DNA of 64,000 nt from assembly GCF_947496725.1 (NCBI RefSeq), contig NZ_CANMDS010000003.1, positions 310,001 through 374,000 on the forward strand, read 5' to 3'. Position numbers and translations under genes: made by a program. The stretch comes from an uncultured Dokdonia sp. (lineage in GTDB: Bacteria; Bacteroidota; Bacteroidia; Flavobacteriales; Flavobacteriaceae). The notes below the pieces were generated by a model. It did not search any database. It had not been told where the DNA came from and saw only the letters and a program-made list of their open reading frames with translations. Of the stretch, positions 32,825-42,414 are shown one piece after another (positions within the stretch are counted from its first letter, which is position 1; each line of letters opens with the position of its first letter).

Positions 32825-35800
32825 ATGCTGAATAAGAGCATTAAATTTCTCATAGAAAACAAACTTGTTGCCGTTCTACTACTCGCCCTATTTGTGGGTT
32901 GGGGCGTGGTTAATGCGCCTTTTAATTGGGAAACTGGCTTTCTGCCCACAGACCCAGTTGCCGTAGATGCCATACCTGATATTGGCGAGAACCAGCAGAT
33001 TGTTTTTACCAAGTGGCAAGGGCGTTCGCCACAGGATATTGAAGACCAAATCACATATCCGCTTACCACTTCCCTTCTCGGTATTCCGGGCGTGAAAACC
33101 ATTCGTAGTTCTTCTATGTTTGGATTTTCCAGCATCTACATCATCTTTGAAGAAGACATTGAGTTCTATTGGTCACGCAGTCGCATACTGGAAAAACTGA
33201 ACTCACTTCCTGCAAACCTTTTGCCCGATGGTGTCAACCCATCTTTAGGTCCAGATGCCACAGGTTTGGGACAGATATTTTGGTACACGTTGGAAGGTCG
33301 TGATAAAGACGGAAACGTGACTGGCGGTTGGGATTTACAGGAATTGCGTAGCATACAGGATTATTATGTAAAGTACGGGCTATCCTCTGCAAGTGGTGTT
33401 TCTGAAGTGGCTTCCATAGGTGGTTATGTTCAGGAATATCAAGTCGATATCGACCCAGAAAAAATGCGCCAGTACAATGTAAGTATGGGCGATGTGGTCA
33501 AAGCCGTAAAGCAGAGCAATCAAGATATAGGCGCACAAACACTCGAAATCAATCAAGCCGAATATCTCGTGCGCGGATTAGGTTACGTAAAGTCTATCGC
33601 AGATATTGAAAGTGCTGTTGTAGATTCTGAAAATTTCACTTCCATCCGCATTAAAGACGTGGCAAACGTTCATTTGGGACCTGCTGCAAGACGTGGTATT
33701 CTCGATAAGGAAGGTGCAGAAGTCGTAGGTGGTGTTGTAGTCGCTCGCTATGGTGCAAATCCGCTGGAAGTTATCAATAATGTGAAGGCACAAATTGCCG
33801 AAATAAGTTCTGGACTTCCTACAAAAACCTTGGCAGATGGTCGCACTTCGCAAGTTACCATCGTACCATTTTACGACCGTACCGAACTCATTGAAGAAAC
33901 GTTGGACACGCTCAACGAAGCACTCACGCTGGAAATTCTCATAACCATTCTTGTCATTATCATAATGGTATTCAACCTGCGTGCATCTATCCTTATTTCA
34001 GGATTGTTGCCCGTGGCCGTTTTGATGGTTTTTATCACGATGAAACTCTTTAATGTAGATGCAAACATCGTTGCCCTTTCAGGTATCGCCATTGCCATCG
34101 GCACAATGGTGGACGTGGGCGTCATACTCGCCGAAAATATGATTCGGCATTTGGAAGATGAAAAATTACGCCTTAATGAAAACGGTAAGGAATACAGTAC
34201 AAACGAAATCATCTACAACGCAACTGCCGAAGTTTCTGGTGCTATCCTAACCGCAGTTTTAACAACAATAATCAGTTTCCTGCCCGTATTCACGATGATT
34301 GGTGCCGAAGGAAAACTATTCCGTCCGCTTGCCTTTACCAAAACAATGGCACTTACGGCATCGCTTATCATTGCGCTGTTTATCATTCCACCCATCGCGG
34401 CTTTCCTATTCCGCAAGACGAGTGTACGAGAACGCACCCAATATGCTATTAATGGTGCACTTGTTTTATTGGGGATTCTCGCTATCGTTTACGGCTATTG
34501 GCTGGGACTTATTCTTATTGCGTTCGCCATAACTTCCTTTTTAAAGATGCGTGGCACGCTTTCGCGAAAGCGTAAAAATCTACTTGATATCATCATTTCA
34601 TCGGTTGCCATCGTCTTCTTGCTCGCTACGTATTGGCGACCGTTGGGCTTTGACCGAAGCATCGTGATGAACCTGATATTTGTTTCCATTATCTGTTTTG
34701 GACTGCTCGGTGTATTCTCAATTTTCAGGATATACTACGAGCGTATTTTGCGATGGGCACTTCAAAACCGATATCTATTCTTAATCGTTCCCGCTACGGT
34801 GCTCACGCTCGGTATTCTCATAATGCGAAATACGGGCAAAGAGTTTATGCCAGCGCTCAATGAAGGCTCGTTCCTGCTGATGCCTACATCCTTGCCACAC
34901 GCAGGTGTTGAAGAAAACAAGCGTGTACTACAACAGCTCGATATGGCTGTGGCAAGTATTCCTGAAATTGAAACCGTAGTGGGAAAAGCTGGAAGAACAG
35001 AAAGTGCTCTTGACCCAGCACCACTCTCAATGTACGAAAACGTCATTCAGTATAAATCTGAATATATGCGGAATGCATCTGGCAAACGACAACGCTATAA
35101 GGTTAATGACGATGGATTGTTTGTGCTGAAGAACGACAAATTCATCATCAACCCAAATAATGAGATAGATGAAGATGTGAACTATGAAAAAGCTTCGCTC
35201 AAGACTACTGCCACACGCAATGATTTGATTGAAGATGAAGATGGCGAATACTACCGAAACTGGCGACCAGACATCGAAAGTCCAGATGATATTTGGAACG
35301 AGATTGTACGAGTAACAAAGTTGCCAGGCGTGACATCCGCACCCAAGTTACAACCCATCGAAACCCGATTGGTAATGCTACAAACGGGAATGAGGGCACC
35401 AATGGGCATCAAGGTAAAAGGTCCCGACTTAAAATCGATTGAAAACTTTGGACTGCAATTGGAAGACATTCTAAAAAAAGCCGAAGGCGTTAAAGAACAA
35501 GCCGTGTTTGCAGACCGAATCGTGGGCAAACCATACTTGCTCATCGATATCAAAAGAGACCAATTGGCACGCTATGGCATATCCATAATGGATGTGCAGG
35601 AAATTCTTCAAGTGGCTGTGGGTGGTATGCCACTCACGCAAACTGTGGAAGGTCGTGAGCGTTATGCCGTGCGTGTTCGTTATCCACGAGAGTTACGAGC
35701 AAACCCAGACGACCTTAAAAATATCTACGTTCCCGTAGAAAAAGGCAGTCCTGTACCGCTGGGCGAACTGGTAGAGATACGCTACGAACAAGGACCACAA

Positions 35801-36577
35801 GTCATTAAAAGCGAAGACACTTTTCTAATCGGCTATGTGCTGTTTGATAAACTCGATGGCTTTGCAGAAGTAGATGTGGTGGAAAATGCCCAAGCCTTAA
35901 TCCAAGATAACATAGACAACGGTACGCTGGTCGTGCCAAAAGGTGTGAGTTATCGTTTTACCGGAACTTATGAAAATCAGTTGCGAGCAGAAAAAACCTT
36001 ATCGTTTGTCGTACCACTTTGTTTGCTCGTTATTTTCTTGATTTTGTATTTCCAATTCAGGTCGGTTTCTACATCGCTTATGGTGTTTACCGCCATTGCC
36101 GTAGCCTTTGCAGGTGGCTTCATAATGATTTGGTTGTACGGGCAAGATTGGTTTTTCAATTTTAGCTTTTTTGGCGAGAACCTACGGGATTTGTTCAATA
36201 TGAAAACCATCAATTTAAGTGTGGCCGTTTGGGTAGGATTTATTGCCCTTTTCGGTATTGCAACGGATGATGGTGTGGTAATGGCCACCTATTTAGACCA
36301 ATCCTTCAAAAGCAATAACCCAGACACTCAAAAAGGTATAAGGCTCGCCACTTTGGAAGCGGCTGGAAAACGCATTCGTCCGTGTTTGATGACAACCGTA
36401 ACCACAGTTTTGGCACTACTACCAGTACTCACATCCACAGGAAAGGGAAGTGATATAATGATACCGATGGCGATACCCATTTTTGGCGGAATGATAATCG
36501 ACGTAACGTCCTATTTCCTACTGCCAGTCCTATACAGCTGGAAAAAGGAATACCAACTTAAAAAAGCAAACAGATGA
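32825..36577 (+). CDS. cusA: CusA-type heavy-metal RND efflux pump
   Basis: 1250 residues, longer than the about 1040 of enterobacterial CusA because of an extra membrane-rich insert (about 540-625) and a charged periplasmic insert (about 745-815), both usual in Bacteroidota members. N-terminal IPDIGENQQIVF and the helix-4 motif IAIAIGTMVDVGVILAEN are pump hallmarks; helix-10/11 region is present near 1080-1150. Proton-driven export of Cu(I)/Ag(I) through a TolC partner. Its last four bases overlap the outer membrane gene (ATGA). The matching adaptor is distant, at 46750. It contains a palindrome copy at 34558, read as LSRKR. Confidence 0.93.
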   Translation: MLNKSIKFLIENKLVAVLLLALFVGWGVVNAPFNWETGFLPTDPVAVDAIPDIGENQQIVFTKWQGRSPQDIEDQITYPLTTSLLGIPGVKTIRSSSMFGFSSIYIIFEEDIEFYWSRSRILEKLNSLPANLLPDGVNPSLGPDATGLGQIFWYTLEGRDKDGNVTGGWDLQELRSIQDYYVKYGLSSASGVSEVASIGGYVQEYQVDIDPEKMRQYNVSMGDVVKAVKQSNQDIGAQTLEINQAEYLVRGLGYVKSIADIESAVVDSENFTSIRIKDVANVHLGPAARRGILDKEGAEVVGGVVVARYGANPLEVINNVKAQIAEISSGLPTKTLADGRTSQVTIVPFYDRTELIEETLDTLNEALTLEILITILVIIIMVFNLRASILISGLLPVAVLMVFITMKLFNVDANIVALSGIAIAIGTMVDVGVILAENMIRHLEDEKLRLNENGKEYSTNEIIYNATAEVSGAILTAVLTTIISFLPVFTMIGAEGKLFRPLAFTKTMALTASLIIALFIIPPIAAFLFRKTSVRERTQYAINGALVLLGILAIVYGYWLGLILIAFAITSFLKMRGTLSRKRKNLLDIIISSVAIVFLLATYWRPLGFDRSIVMNLIFVSIICFGLLGVFSIFRIYYERILRWALQNRYLFLIVPATVLTLGILIMRNTGKEFMPALNEGSFLLMPTSLPHAGVEENKRVLQQLDMAVASIPEIETVVGKAGRTESALDPAPLSMYENVIQYKSEYMRNASGKRQRYKVNDDGLFVLKNDKFIINPNNEIDEDVNYEKASLKTTATRNDLIEDEDGEYYRNWRPDIESPDDIWNEIVRVTKLPGVTSAPKLQPIETRLVMLQTGMRAPMGIKVKGPDLKSIENFGLQLEDILKKAEGVKEQAVFADRIVGKPYLLIDIKRDQLARYGISIMDVQEILQVAVGGMPLTQTVEGRERYAVRVRYPRELRANPDDLKNIYVPVEKGSPVPLGELVEIRYEQGPQVIKSEDTFLIGYVLFDKLDGFAEVDVVENAQALIQDNIDNGTLVVPKGVSYRFTGTYENQLRAEKTLSFVVPLCLLVIFLILYFQFRSVSTSLMVFTAIAVAFAGGFIMIWLYGQDWFFNFSFFGENLRDLFNMKTINLSVAVWVGFIALFGIATDDGVVMATYLDQSFKSNNPDTQKGIRLATLEAAGKRIRPCLMTTVTTVLALLPVLTSTGKGSDIMIPMAIPIFGGMIIDVTSYFLLPVLYSWKKEYQLKKANR
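34558..34571. repeat. GCTTTCGCGAAAGC palindrome, copy 8
   Basis: Within the CusA extra insert, read in a non-AFAKA frame (TLSRKR). Confidence 0.9.
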
Positions 36578-37791
36578 AGAAATTAAAATATATACTGGTG
36601 TTTTTGTTTGTTTCCGCTTTCGCGAAAGCGCAACAATTACAATCCTACATTCAGGAAGCCGAAGCCAACAATCCAGAAATTCAAGCCTTTGAATTGCGAT
36701 ACAACATCGCCGAAGAAAAGGTAAACGAAGCCAACTGGATTCCCAATACCGAAGTAAGTGCCGGCTATTTTGTGAGCGAGCCAGAAACCAGAGTCGGTGC
36801 GCAACGAGCACGAATCGGCGTAAAACAAATGTTGCCGTGGTTCGGCACTATCACGGCTCGTGAAAATTACGCAACCGCAATGGCAGATGCCGAATATGTG
36901 GAAATCACAATAGCAAAACGCAAACTCGCACTTTCGGTCGCACAATCCTATTATCGTTTGTATTCCATACGTGCCAAGCAAGCCGTACTGGATGAAAACA
37001 TACAACTACTGGAAACCTATGAGCGACTTGCGCTTACATCCGTAGAAGTGGGCAAAGCGAGCGCCGTTGACGTATTGCGACTTCAGATAAGACAGAACGA
37101 GTTACAGCAACAAAAAGAAGTGCTGGAAGAAGAATTTACAGCAGAACAAACGGCTTTCAACAATTTGCTCAACCGCGAATCAATGATGACTGTTGACGTA
37201 GTTCCAGAAATGGAAATTCCGAAAGAAGACCCATTTTATGATAATGAGGCGCTGGCGCTCAATCCCGAACTGCTCAAATACGACAAGCTCTATGAATCGG
37301 TAGCACAATCTGAACTGCTTAACCAGCGTGAGAGCTTGCCTATGATTGGTTTTGGTGTAGACTACTTGCCTGTAACTGAACGTAGCGACGTCAACTTCAG
37401 CGATAATGGGAAAGACGTTCTGATGCCTATGGTATCGGTTTCCATCCCCATTTTCAACAACCGTTACAAATCTATTTCAAGGCAAAATGAGTTGAGACAG
37501 CAAGAAATAGAAACACAACGGGAACAACGATTAAATGTGTTGGAATCCGCTTTCGCGAAAGCGCAATCACAACGCAACCAAGCACGCATCGCTTACAATA
37601 CACAATCCCGAAACCTAAAGCAAGCGCAAGATGCCGAAGAAATTCTGGTCAAAAATTACGAGACAGGCACAATTGATTTTAACGATGTGCTGGACATTCA
37701 GGAATTGCAGTTGAAGTTTCAAATGAATCAAATCGAGTCGGTAAAAGGGTACTATGTGCAATCGGCCATTATTAACTATTTAATCAACTAA
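36574..37791 (+). CDS. cusC: TolC-family outer membrane efflux protein (CusC-like)
   Basis: 405 residues. Signal peptide whose cleavage region AFAKAQ is encoded by a copy of the 14-bp palindrome. Two homologous halves of coiled helices follow (EANNPEIQAF near 22, and the second near 235), as in TolC proteins. It forms the outer membrane channel for the CusA pump, with which it overlaps by four bases. A second palindrome copy (37549) is also read as AFAKA. Confidence 0.9.
   Translation: MKKLKYILVFLFVSAFAKAQQLQSYIQEAEANNPEIQAFELRYNIAEEKVNEANWIPNTEVSAGYFVSEPETRVGAQRARIGVKQMLPWFGTITARENYATAMADAEYVEITIAKRKLALSVAQSYYRLYSIRAKQAVLDENIQLLETYERLALTSVEVGKASAVDVLRLQIRQNELQQQKEVLEEEFTAEQTAFNNLLNRESMMTVDVVPEMEIPKEDPFYDNEALALNPELLKYDKLYESVAQSELLNQRESLPMIGFGVDYLPVTERSDVNFSDNGKDVLMPMVSVSIPIFNNRYKSISRQNELRQQEIETQREQRLNVLESAFAKAQSQRNQARIAYNTQSRNLKQAQDAEEILVKNYETGTIDFNDVLDIQELQLKFQMNQIESVKGYYVQSAIINYLIN
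36616..36629. repeat. GCTTTCGCGAAAGC palindrome, copy 9
   Basis: Encodes AFAKA at the signal peptidase site of the CusC-like protein. Confidence 0.9.
37549..37562. repeat. GCTTTCGCGAAAGC palindrome, copy 10
   Basis: Encodes AFAKA in a coiled helix of the same CusC-like protein. Confidence 0.9.
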
Positions 37792-37793
37792 TT

Positions 37794-38360
37794 ATGGTCA
37801 AGGATTTTTACATAAAAAATATGGTTTGTGATAGATGTATCAAGGTCTTAAAGGATGGACTGGATAATCAAAATATCGAACTTTTACAAATCGAATTGGG
37901 CCGTATGCGACTCGATATCGAGAGCGACGATGAAATCGAAAAATTAAAAAAACTGCTTGAGAGTAATGGTTTTTCCCTTATTGGCAGTACCGAAGAAAAA
38001 CTCACAGAGCAAGTCAAGGTAGAACTAATAAAGGCATTGCAAGAATTGCCTTTAGAACTCAATGAGAAATTATCCGTGCATTTAGCAGATACATTGGGCC
38101 AAGAATATTCAAAAATCAGTAAGGTATTCTCTTTTACCGAAGGCATTACCATTGAAAAGTATTTCATCAAATTGAAAATTGAAAAGGTTAAAGAATTAAT
38201 TCAAGGCAAGGAACTCAATTTTACTGAAATGGGACAACTTCTGGGTTACAGCCATATCAATCATTTGAGCGGTCAGTTTAAAAATCAGACGGGAATGAGC
38301 CTGACGGCTTATAAATCCCAACAGAAAAATTTTAGGAATTCCTTGGACAAAATTATGTAG
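37794..38360 (+). CDS. HMA-domain / AraC-type HTH fusion regulator
   Basis: 188 residues. Residues 1-65 look like a heavy-metal-associated fold with IKNMVCDRC (C12, C15), the metal-binding CxxC of Atx1-like chaperones. Residues about 85-180 are an AraC/XylS-type DNA-binding domain (LQELPLELNEKL..., IEKVKELIQGKELNFTEMGQLLGYSHINHLSGQFKN). It is two bases after the CusC-like gene. The natural reading is a one-component sensor that binds Cu(I) through the chaperone-like domain and controls this module. No effector domain of other type is present. Confidence 0.85.
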   Translation: MVKDFYIKNMVCDRCIKVLKDGLDNQNIELLQIELGRMRLDIESDDEIEKLKKLLESNGFSLIGSTEEKLTEQVKVELIKALQELPLELNEKLSVHLADTLGQEYSKISKVFSFTEGITIEKYFIKLKIEKVKELIQGKELNFTEMGQLLGYSHINHLSGQFKNQTGMSLTAYKSQQKNFRNSLDKIM

Positions 38361-38430
38361 ATAACAACCATAATTATGACACAAGCTGTTGATTTACAGC
38401 GGTAATTTTATCAAAATAAAATTAAATACT

Positions 38431-40860
38431 ATGAAATATAAAATCACATTACTTCTAACGATGCTCATCGCTTTTGGTGCAAAAGCTCAATTGGTAGCGA
38501 ACGAGACTGAAGAAAATGTTGACAACTGGCCAGAACGTGTTTATGACCTAACCATAGATTATAAAACCGTAAACTTTACGGGTAAGGATGTTAAGGCGAT
38601 GACCATTAATGGCGGCATACCTGGACCCAATCTTGAGTTCAATGAAGGCGAGTTTGCCATTATAAATGTGACTAATAATATGGATGTGGAAACATCAGTC
38701 CATTGGCACGGTTTAATTCTACCAAATTTCTATGATGGTGTTCCATACCTAACGACGCCACCTATTAATCCCGGCGAAACCCAACAGTATAAATTTGCAT
38801 TAAAACAATCTGGAACGTATTGGTATCACTCGCATACTGGTCTGCAAGAGCAACGTGGTGTATATGGTTCCATCCAAATCAACCCAAAAGAAACTGATTT
38901 AGAATATGATAAGGATTTAGTGTTTGTACTATCAGATTGGATAGATGAAAGCCCTAAATCCCAACTTAAAAATCTAAAACGTGGTAACGAATGGTACTTG
39001 ATTAAAAAAGGACAGGTTCAAAGTCTTGATAAATTAATTGCACAAGGTGCGGTAGGTGCCAAGTTAAAGATGGCTTGGCAGCGTATGCCGGATATGGCAA
39101 TTTCAGATAATTATTTTGACAAATTTTTTATCAATGGTAGTGCTTCACAGGATTATCCAGATTTTCAGCCTGGCGAACGTGTGAGACTTCGTTTTGTAAA
39201 CGCAGCCGCAGCGTCTTATTTCTGGCTCACATTTGGTGGCGAAGATCCGATGCTCGTATCTGCCGATGGGCTAGATGTCGTTCCTGTAACGCATAACAAA
39301 ACCTTGATAGGTGTTGCCGAAACCTATGATTTTATAGTGACGATTCCAGAAAACGGAAAGCTTCAAGTGCGCGCTACCGCACAGGATGGTTCTGGCGAAG
39401 CTTCAGCATTTATAGGTACTGGAAATGTATTGGAAGCACCTGTAGTTCCAGAGCCCAATCTTATCAAGAATATGAAGCAAATGATGTCTATGGGAATGAA
39501 AATGGGCGCACCTGCTTCAAAATTCAACCCATCAAAAAACGATTCCATTCAAGTAATGGAAAAGTATAAGATGGATATGGGCGGTATGCAAATGAATGGT
39601 ATGTCTATGAAAGATGAAAAGATGGAAATGAACGGAATGGCGATGGATTCTACCAAAATGGCTCACACTAAAATGGACCATTCTAAAATGGATATGAAAG
39701 ACGACAAAATGAAGATGTCCAAGACCGAAATGAAGATGAAAAAAGGTAAAGCAAATATGGAAATGAATGGCGATATGGAAATGGACGGAATGAAGATGGG
39801 CTATATGGTACCAAAGGATAAAGTAGTAGGCGATAATATGAAAACGGGCGGTAATCCCGAGTTCAATTACAATTATTTACGGTCGCCTGAAAAGACCGTA
39901 TTTGAAAACGATAAGCCTGTAAAGGAAATGCTGTTCAACCTTACTGGAAATATGAACCGTTACGTCTGGTCTATCAACGGTGTTCCTCTTTCAGAAACCG
40001 ATAAAATTAAAATTAAACAAGGCGAAGTCGTGCGTGTTACGCTCAATAATCTCACGATGATGCACCACCCTATGCACTTACACGGCCATTTCTTTAGAGT
40101 ATTGAATGAGAACGGCGAATATTCGCCACTAAAGCATACAGTAAACGTGGCACCAATGCAGAAAGTTGTATTTGAGTTTGCTGCTGACGAAACCGGTGAT
40201 TGGTTTTTCCATTGTCACATCCTTTATCATATGATGAGCGGTATGGCAAGAGTTTTTAGTTATGATACACCTCGTGACCAGCGTCTAAATGATTATCCAC
40301 TTACCAACCTTACTAATGAAGCAGACCACATATTTACTTGGGGCGAAATCACGGCTGCAAGTCATATGACCGAGCTATACGCTACCGCAACAAATATTAG
40401 AAATCAATTTGCCTTAAGGGGCGAATATGGCTGGAACAAAAATCTGGAAGCAGAGTTCACATACGAGCGCTATCTCAATGATTACTTCCGTGTATTTGGT
40501 GGTGTAAATGTAGAGAATGAAGGCGAAGATAGCCTTGAAGAAATAAACACGACCGCCATCGCTGGTGTACGATGGTTAATGCCATTGCTCATTAATTCAG
40601 ATTTCAGAATAGATAGCAAACTGCGTCCGCAGGTAAGTTTTAGTACAGGCTTTATGATTTTCCCACGATTGGGGATTTATGGCGAGTATGAATACCAGAT
40701 GGATTTTGGCTGGGACGGCAAGTTGCCCGAAGGTCAGGACTTTGAAGAAGAAACCACGTGGCAAGTTGGACTGGAATATGTGCTAAGTAGAAACTTCTCA
40801 TTAATGGGAAGTTATGACAACCGCTTTGGGCCTGGTGGCGGACTGTCATTAAGATTTTAA
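38431..40860 (+). CDS. copA: multicopper oxidase fused to a CopB-like outer membrane barrel
   Basis: 809 residues from the Met at 38431 (14 earlier codons rejected); signal peptide ends AKAQ. The first 620 residues are a CopA-type multicopper oxidase: H91-W-H93, H133-S-H135, H546-P-M-H549-L-H551, and H594-C595-H596 with H600 and a Met axial position (M605 in MSGM). A Met/Asp/Lys-rich segment (about 380-465) is the usual copper-binding insert. Residues about 632-809 resemble CopB: amphipathic strands ending in RF, as outer membrane barrels do. It would oxidise Cu(I) and possibly tether the enzyme to the outer membrane. Confidence 0.85.
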   Translation: MKYKITLLLTMLIAFGAKAQLVANETEENVDNWPERVYDLTIDYKTVNFTGKDVKAMTINGGIPGPNLEFNEGEFAIINVTNNMDVETSVHWHGLILPNFYDGVPYLTTPPINPGETQQYKFALKQSGTYWYHSHTGLQEQRGVYGSIQINPKETDLEYDKDLVFVLSDWIDESPKSQLKNLKRGNEWYLIKKGQVQSLDKLIAQGAVGAKLKMAWQRMPDMAISDNYFDKFFINGSASQDYPDFQPGERVRLRFVNAAAASYFWLTFGGEDPMLVSADGLDVVPVTHNKTLIGVAETYDFIVTIPENGKLQVRATAQDGSGEASAFIGTGNVLEAPVVPEPNLIKNMKQMMSMGMKMGAPASKFNPSKNDSIQVMEKYKMDMGGMQMNGMSMKDEKMEMNGMAMDSTKMAHTKMDHSKMDMKDDKMKMSKTEMKMKKGKANMEMNGDMEMDGMKMGYMVPKDKVVGDNMKTGGNPEFNYNYLRSPEKTVFENDKPVKEMLFNLTGNMNRYVWSINGVPLSETDKIKIKQGEVVRVTLNNLTMMHHPMHLHGHFFRVLNENGEYSPLKHTVNVAPMQKVVFEFAADETGDWFFHCHILYHMMSGMARVFSYDTPRDQRLNDYPLTNLTNEADHIFTWGEITAASHMTELYATATNIRNQFALRGEYGWNKNLEAEFTYERYLNDYFRVFGGVNVENEGEDSLEEINTTAIAGVRWLMPLLINSDFRIDSKLRPQVSFSTGFMIFPRLGIYGEYEYQMDFGWDGKLPEGQDFEEETTWQVGLEYVLSRNFSLMGSYDNRFGPGGGLSLRF

Positions 40861-40895
40861 AAATTAAAACTGAATATTAATAAAAACTATAAACT

Positions 40896-41216
40896 ATGAA
40901 AAATTCAAAATTGATTGAAGCTTTAAACAACTGTATCACACATTGTAATTACTGCTCAGATGCTTGTCTAAATGAAGACAACATCAAGATGATGGTTGAC
41001 TGCATTCGCACGGATAGAGCCTGTGCCGAAGTATGTAGCACGACGGTAAAATTGCTGGCTATGGATTCCGCTTTCGCGAAAGCGATGGTAGAAAAATGCC
41101 ACGAAATATGTAAGCAATGTGCCGATGAATGTGGCAATCACGACCACCAGCATTGTAAAGATTGTGCAGAAGCCTGTAAAAAATGTGCTGATGCGTGTGA
41201 AGCCTATTTGGCATAA
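40896..41216 (+). CDS. four-helix bundle copper storage protein (Csp-like)
   Basis: 106 residues with 19 or so Cys spaced as CxxxC and CxxC on amphipathic helices (ITHCNYCSDAC, TDRACAEVC, KCHEICKQCADEC, CKDCAEACKKCADAC). This is the pattern of Csp proteins, which pack many Cu(I) ions inside a helical bundle. It has no signal peptide, so it probably stores copper in the cytosol. A palindrome copy (41070) encodes SAFAKA between helices 2 and 3. Confidence 0.88.
   Translation: MKNSKLIEALNNCITHCNYCSDACLNEDNIKMMVDCIRTDRACAEVCSTTVKLLAMDSAFAKAMVEKCHEICKQCADECGNHDHQHCKDCAEACKKCADACEAYLA
41070..41083. repeat. GCTTTCGCGAAAGC palindrome, copy 11
   Basis: In the Csp-like gene, read as AFAKA. Confidence 0.9.
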
Positions 41217-41226
41217 TCAAAACAAC

Positions 41227-41256
41227 AGATTCCCATTTTTAACGAAATGGGAATCT
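41227..41256. terminator. 12-bp perfect hairpin after the Csp-like gene
   Basis: AGATTCCCATTT-TTAACG-AAATGGGAATCT. The following sequence is only partly T-rich, so it may be a weak terminator or an mRNA stability element between two module genes. Confidence 0.6.
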
Positions 41257-41291
41257 ATTATTCTAAAAAATAACCCTTAAAACCAAAATAT

Positions 41292-41882
41292 ATGAAAACA
41301 GTAACAAGAACGATAGGAACAATGGCACTTGCTGTGACAATGGTACTAACGGTTTCCTGCAAAGATGGAAACAAGAACGAACCGGCTGCACCTATGAGTA
41401 ACGAGATGCACCAAGAGTCTATGGATGACAAAGACGATATGGCGATGAGTGACAACCAAGATGCAAAAGCAGAAGCAATCCTAAATGACTATTTAAACTT
41501 AAAAGATGCGCTTGTAGGCGATGATAATGGCAAGGCGAAAGAATTGGGAAATGCATTGGCTCAATCTCTTAAATCCTTTGATGCTTCAAACTATTCTGAT
41601 AATGAAAAATCAGAATTAAATGACATTATCGAAGATGCCACAGAACACGCAGAGCATATTTCAGAAAGTGATATTAAGCACCAGCGTGAGCATTTTAAGA
41701 TATTAAGTAAGGATGTAACCGATATGGTTGCCATCACAGGTACACAAGCGAAACTATACGAGCAATTTTGCCCTATGTATGATGGTGGAACTGCGTGGTT
41801 GAGCAAAGAAGAAAACGTGTTGAATCCTTATTACGGAAGCCAAATGTTGAGATGCGGAAAGGTTCAACGAGAAATCAACTAA
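41292..41882 (+). CDS. DUF3347 lipoprotein
   Basis: 196 residues. Lipobox LTVSC near residue 24, a Met/Asp linker, then a DUF3347 domain: helices from about 55 and the conserved end [15 protein letters not shown] ... [12 protein letters not shown]. The same domain is fused to the C-terminus of the adaptor at 46750. Cys and Met in the CPM segment suggest copper binding; role in the envelope unproven. Its stop is directly followed by the TTG start of the haem-binding gene. Confidence 0.85.
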   Translation: MKTVTRTIGTMALAVTMVLTVSCKDGNKNEPAAPMSNEMHQESMDDKDDMAMSDNQDAKAEAILNDYLNLKDALVGDDNGKAKELGNALAQSLKSFDASNYSDNEKSELNDIIEDATEHAEHISESDIKHQREHFKILSKDVTDMVAITGTQAKLYEQFCPMYDGGTAWLSKEENVLNPYYGSQMLRCGKVQREIN

Positions 41883-42332
41883 TTGAAGTTTCTTAAAATC
41901 ATAGCGTGGATTGCCCTTGTGGCATTGGTAGTGATTCAGTTCTTTCCAGTAACCCTGAACGAGAGCGATACCATACCACAAAGTGATTTTATGTTAGTGA
42001 ATAAAGTACCTGCAACGATTAAAAATCAGTTGCAGGTTTCCTGCTATGATTGCCATAGCAACAATACAGATTATCCGTCGTACAGCAAGATACAGCCTGC
42101 CGCTTGGTTTCTGGAAGACCACATCAAGGAAGGAAAGGATGAACTAAACTTTAATGAATGGGACACCTATTCCAGTCGTAGGAAGAACAGCAAGCTGCGT
42201 TCCATTATAAAGCAGATAGAAAGTGGCGAAATGCCTCTGGACAGTTACACACTCATCCACGGTGGTGCACGATTAGATAGTACCGCTGTAAAAGAAATTA
42301 TAGGCTATATGGAAAGCCTACAAAAAGATTAA
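41883..42332 (+). CDS. haem-binding domain (cytochrome-like) protein
   Basis: 149 residues from a TTG at 41883 immediately after the previous TAA. One N-terminal membrane anchor (about 4-22), then SCYDCHSNNTDYPSYSKIQP: a CxxCH c-type haem attachment motif, and a C-terminal helix with GYMESLQ. It resembles the small haem-binding domain proteins of Bacteroidota. Possible role: electron transfer with the copper oxidase or redox sensing in the periplasm. Confidence 0.8.
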   Translation: MKFLKIIAWIALVALVVIQFFPVTLNESDTIPQSDFMLVNKVPATIKNQLQVSCYDCHSNNTDYPSYSKIQPAAWFLEDHIKEGKDELNFNEWDTYSSRRKNSKLRSIIKQIESGEMPLDSYTLIHGGARLDSTAVKEIIGYMESLQKD

Positions 42333-42334
42333 GT

Positions 42335-42396
42335 CCTGATACGGGAAAGTGATTTTTCATTGATGGTTGGTTAGTTAGAACCTTTCTCGTATCAGG
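42335..42396 (+). promoter_or_regulatory. 15-bp stem-loop in the leader of copA ATPase
   Basis: CCTGATACGGGAAAG (42335-42349) pairs with CTTTCTCGTATCAGG (42382-42396), one G-U pair, loop of 32 bases, filling most of the gap before the ATPase gene. It has no T run after it, so it is more likely a leader structure than a terminator. Confidence 0.55.
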
Positions 42397-42414
42397 CATA
42401 TTATTGAATAAAAA

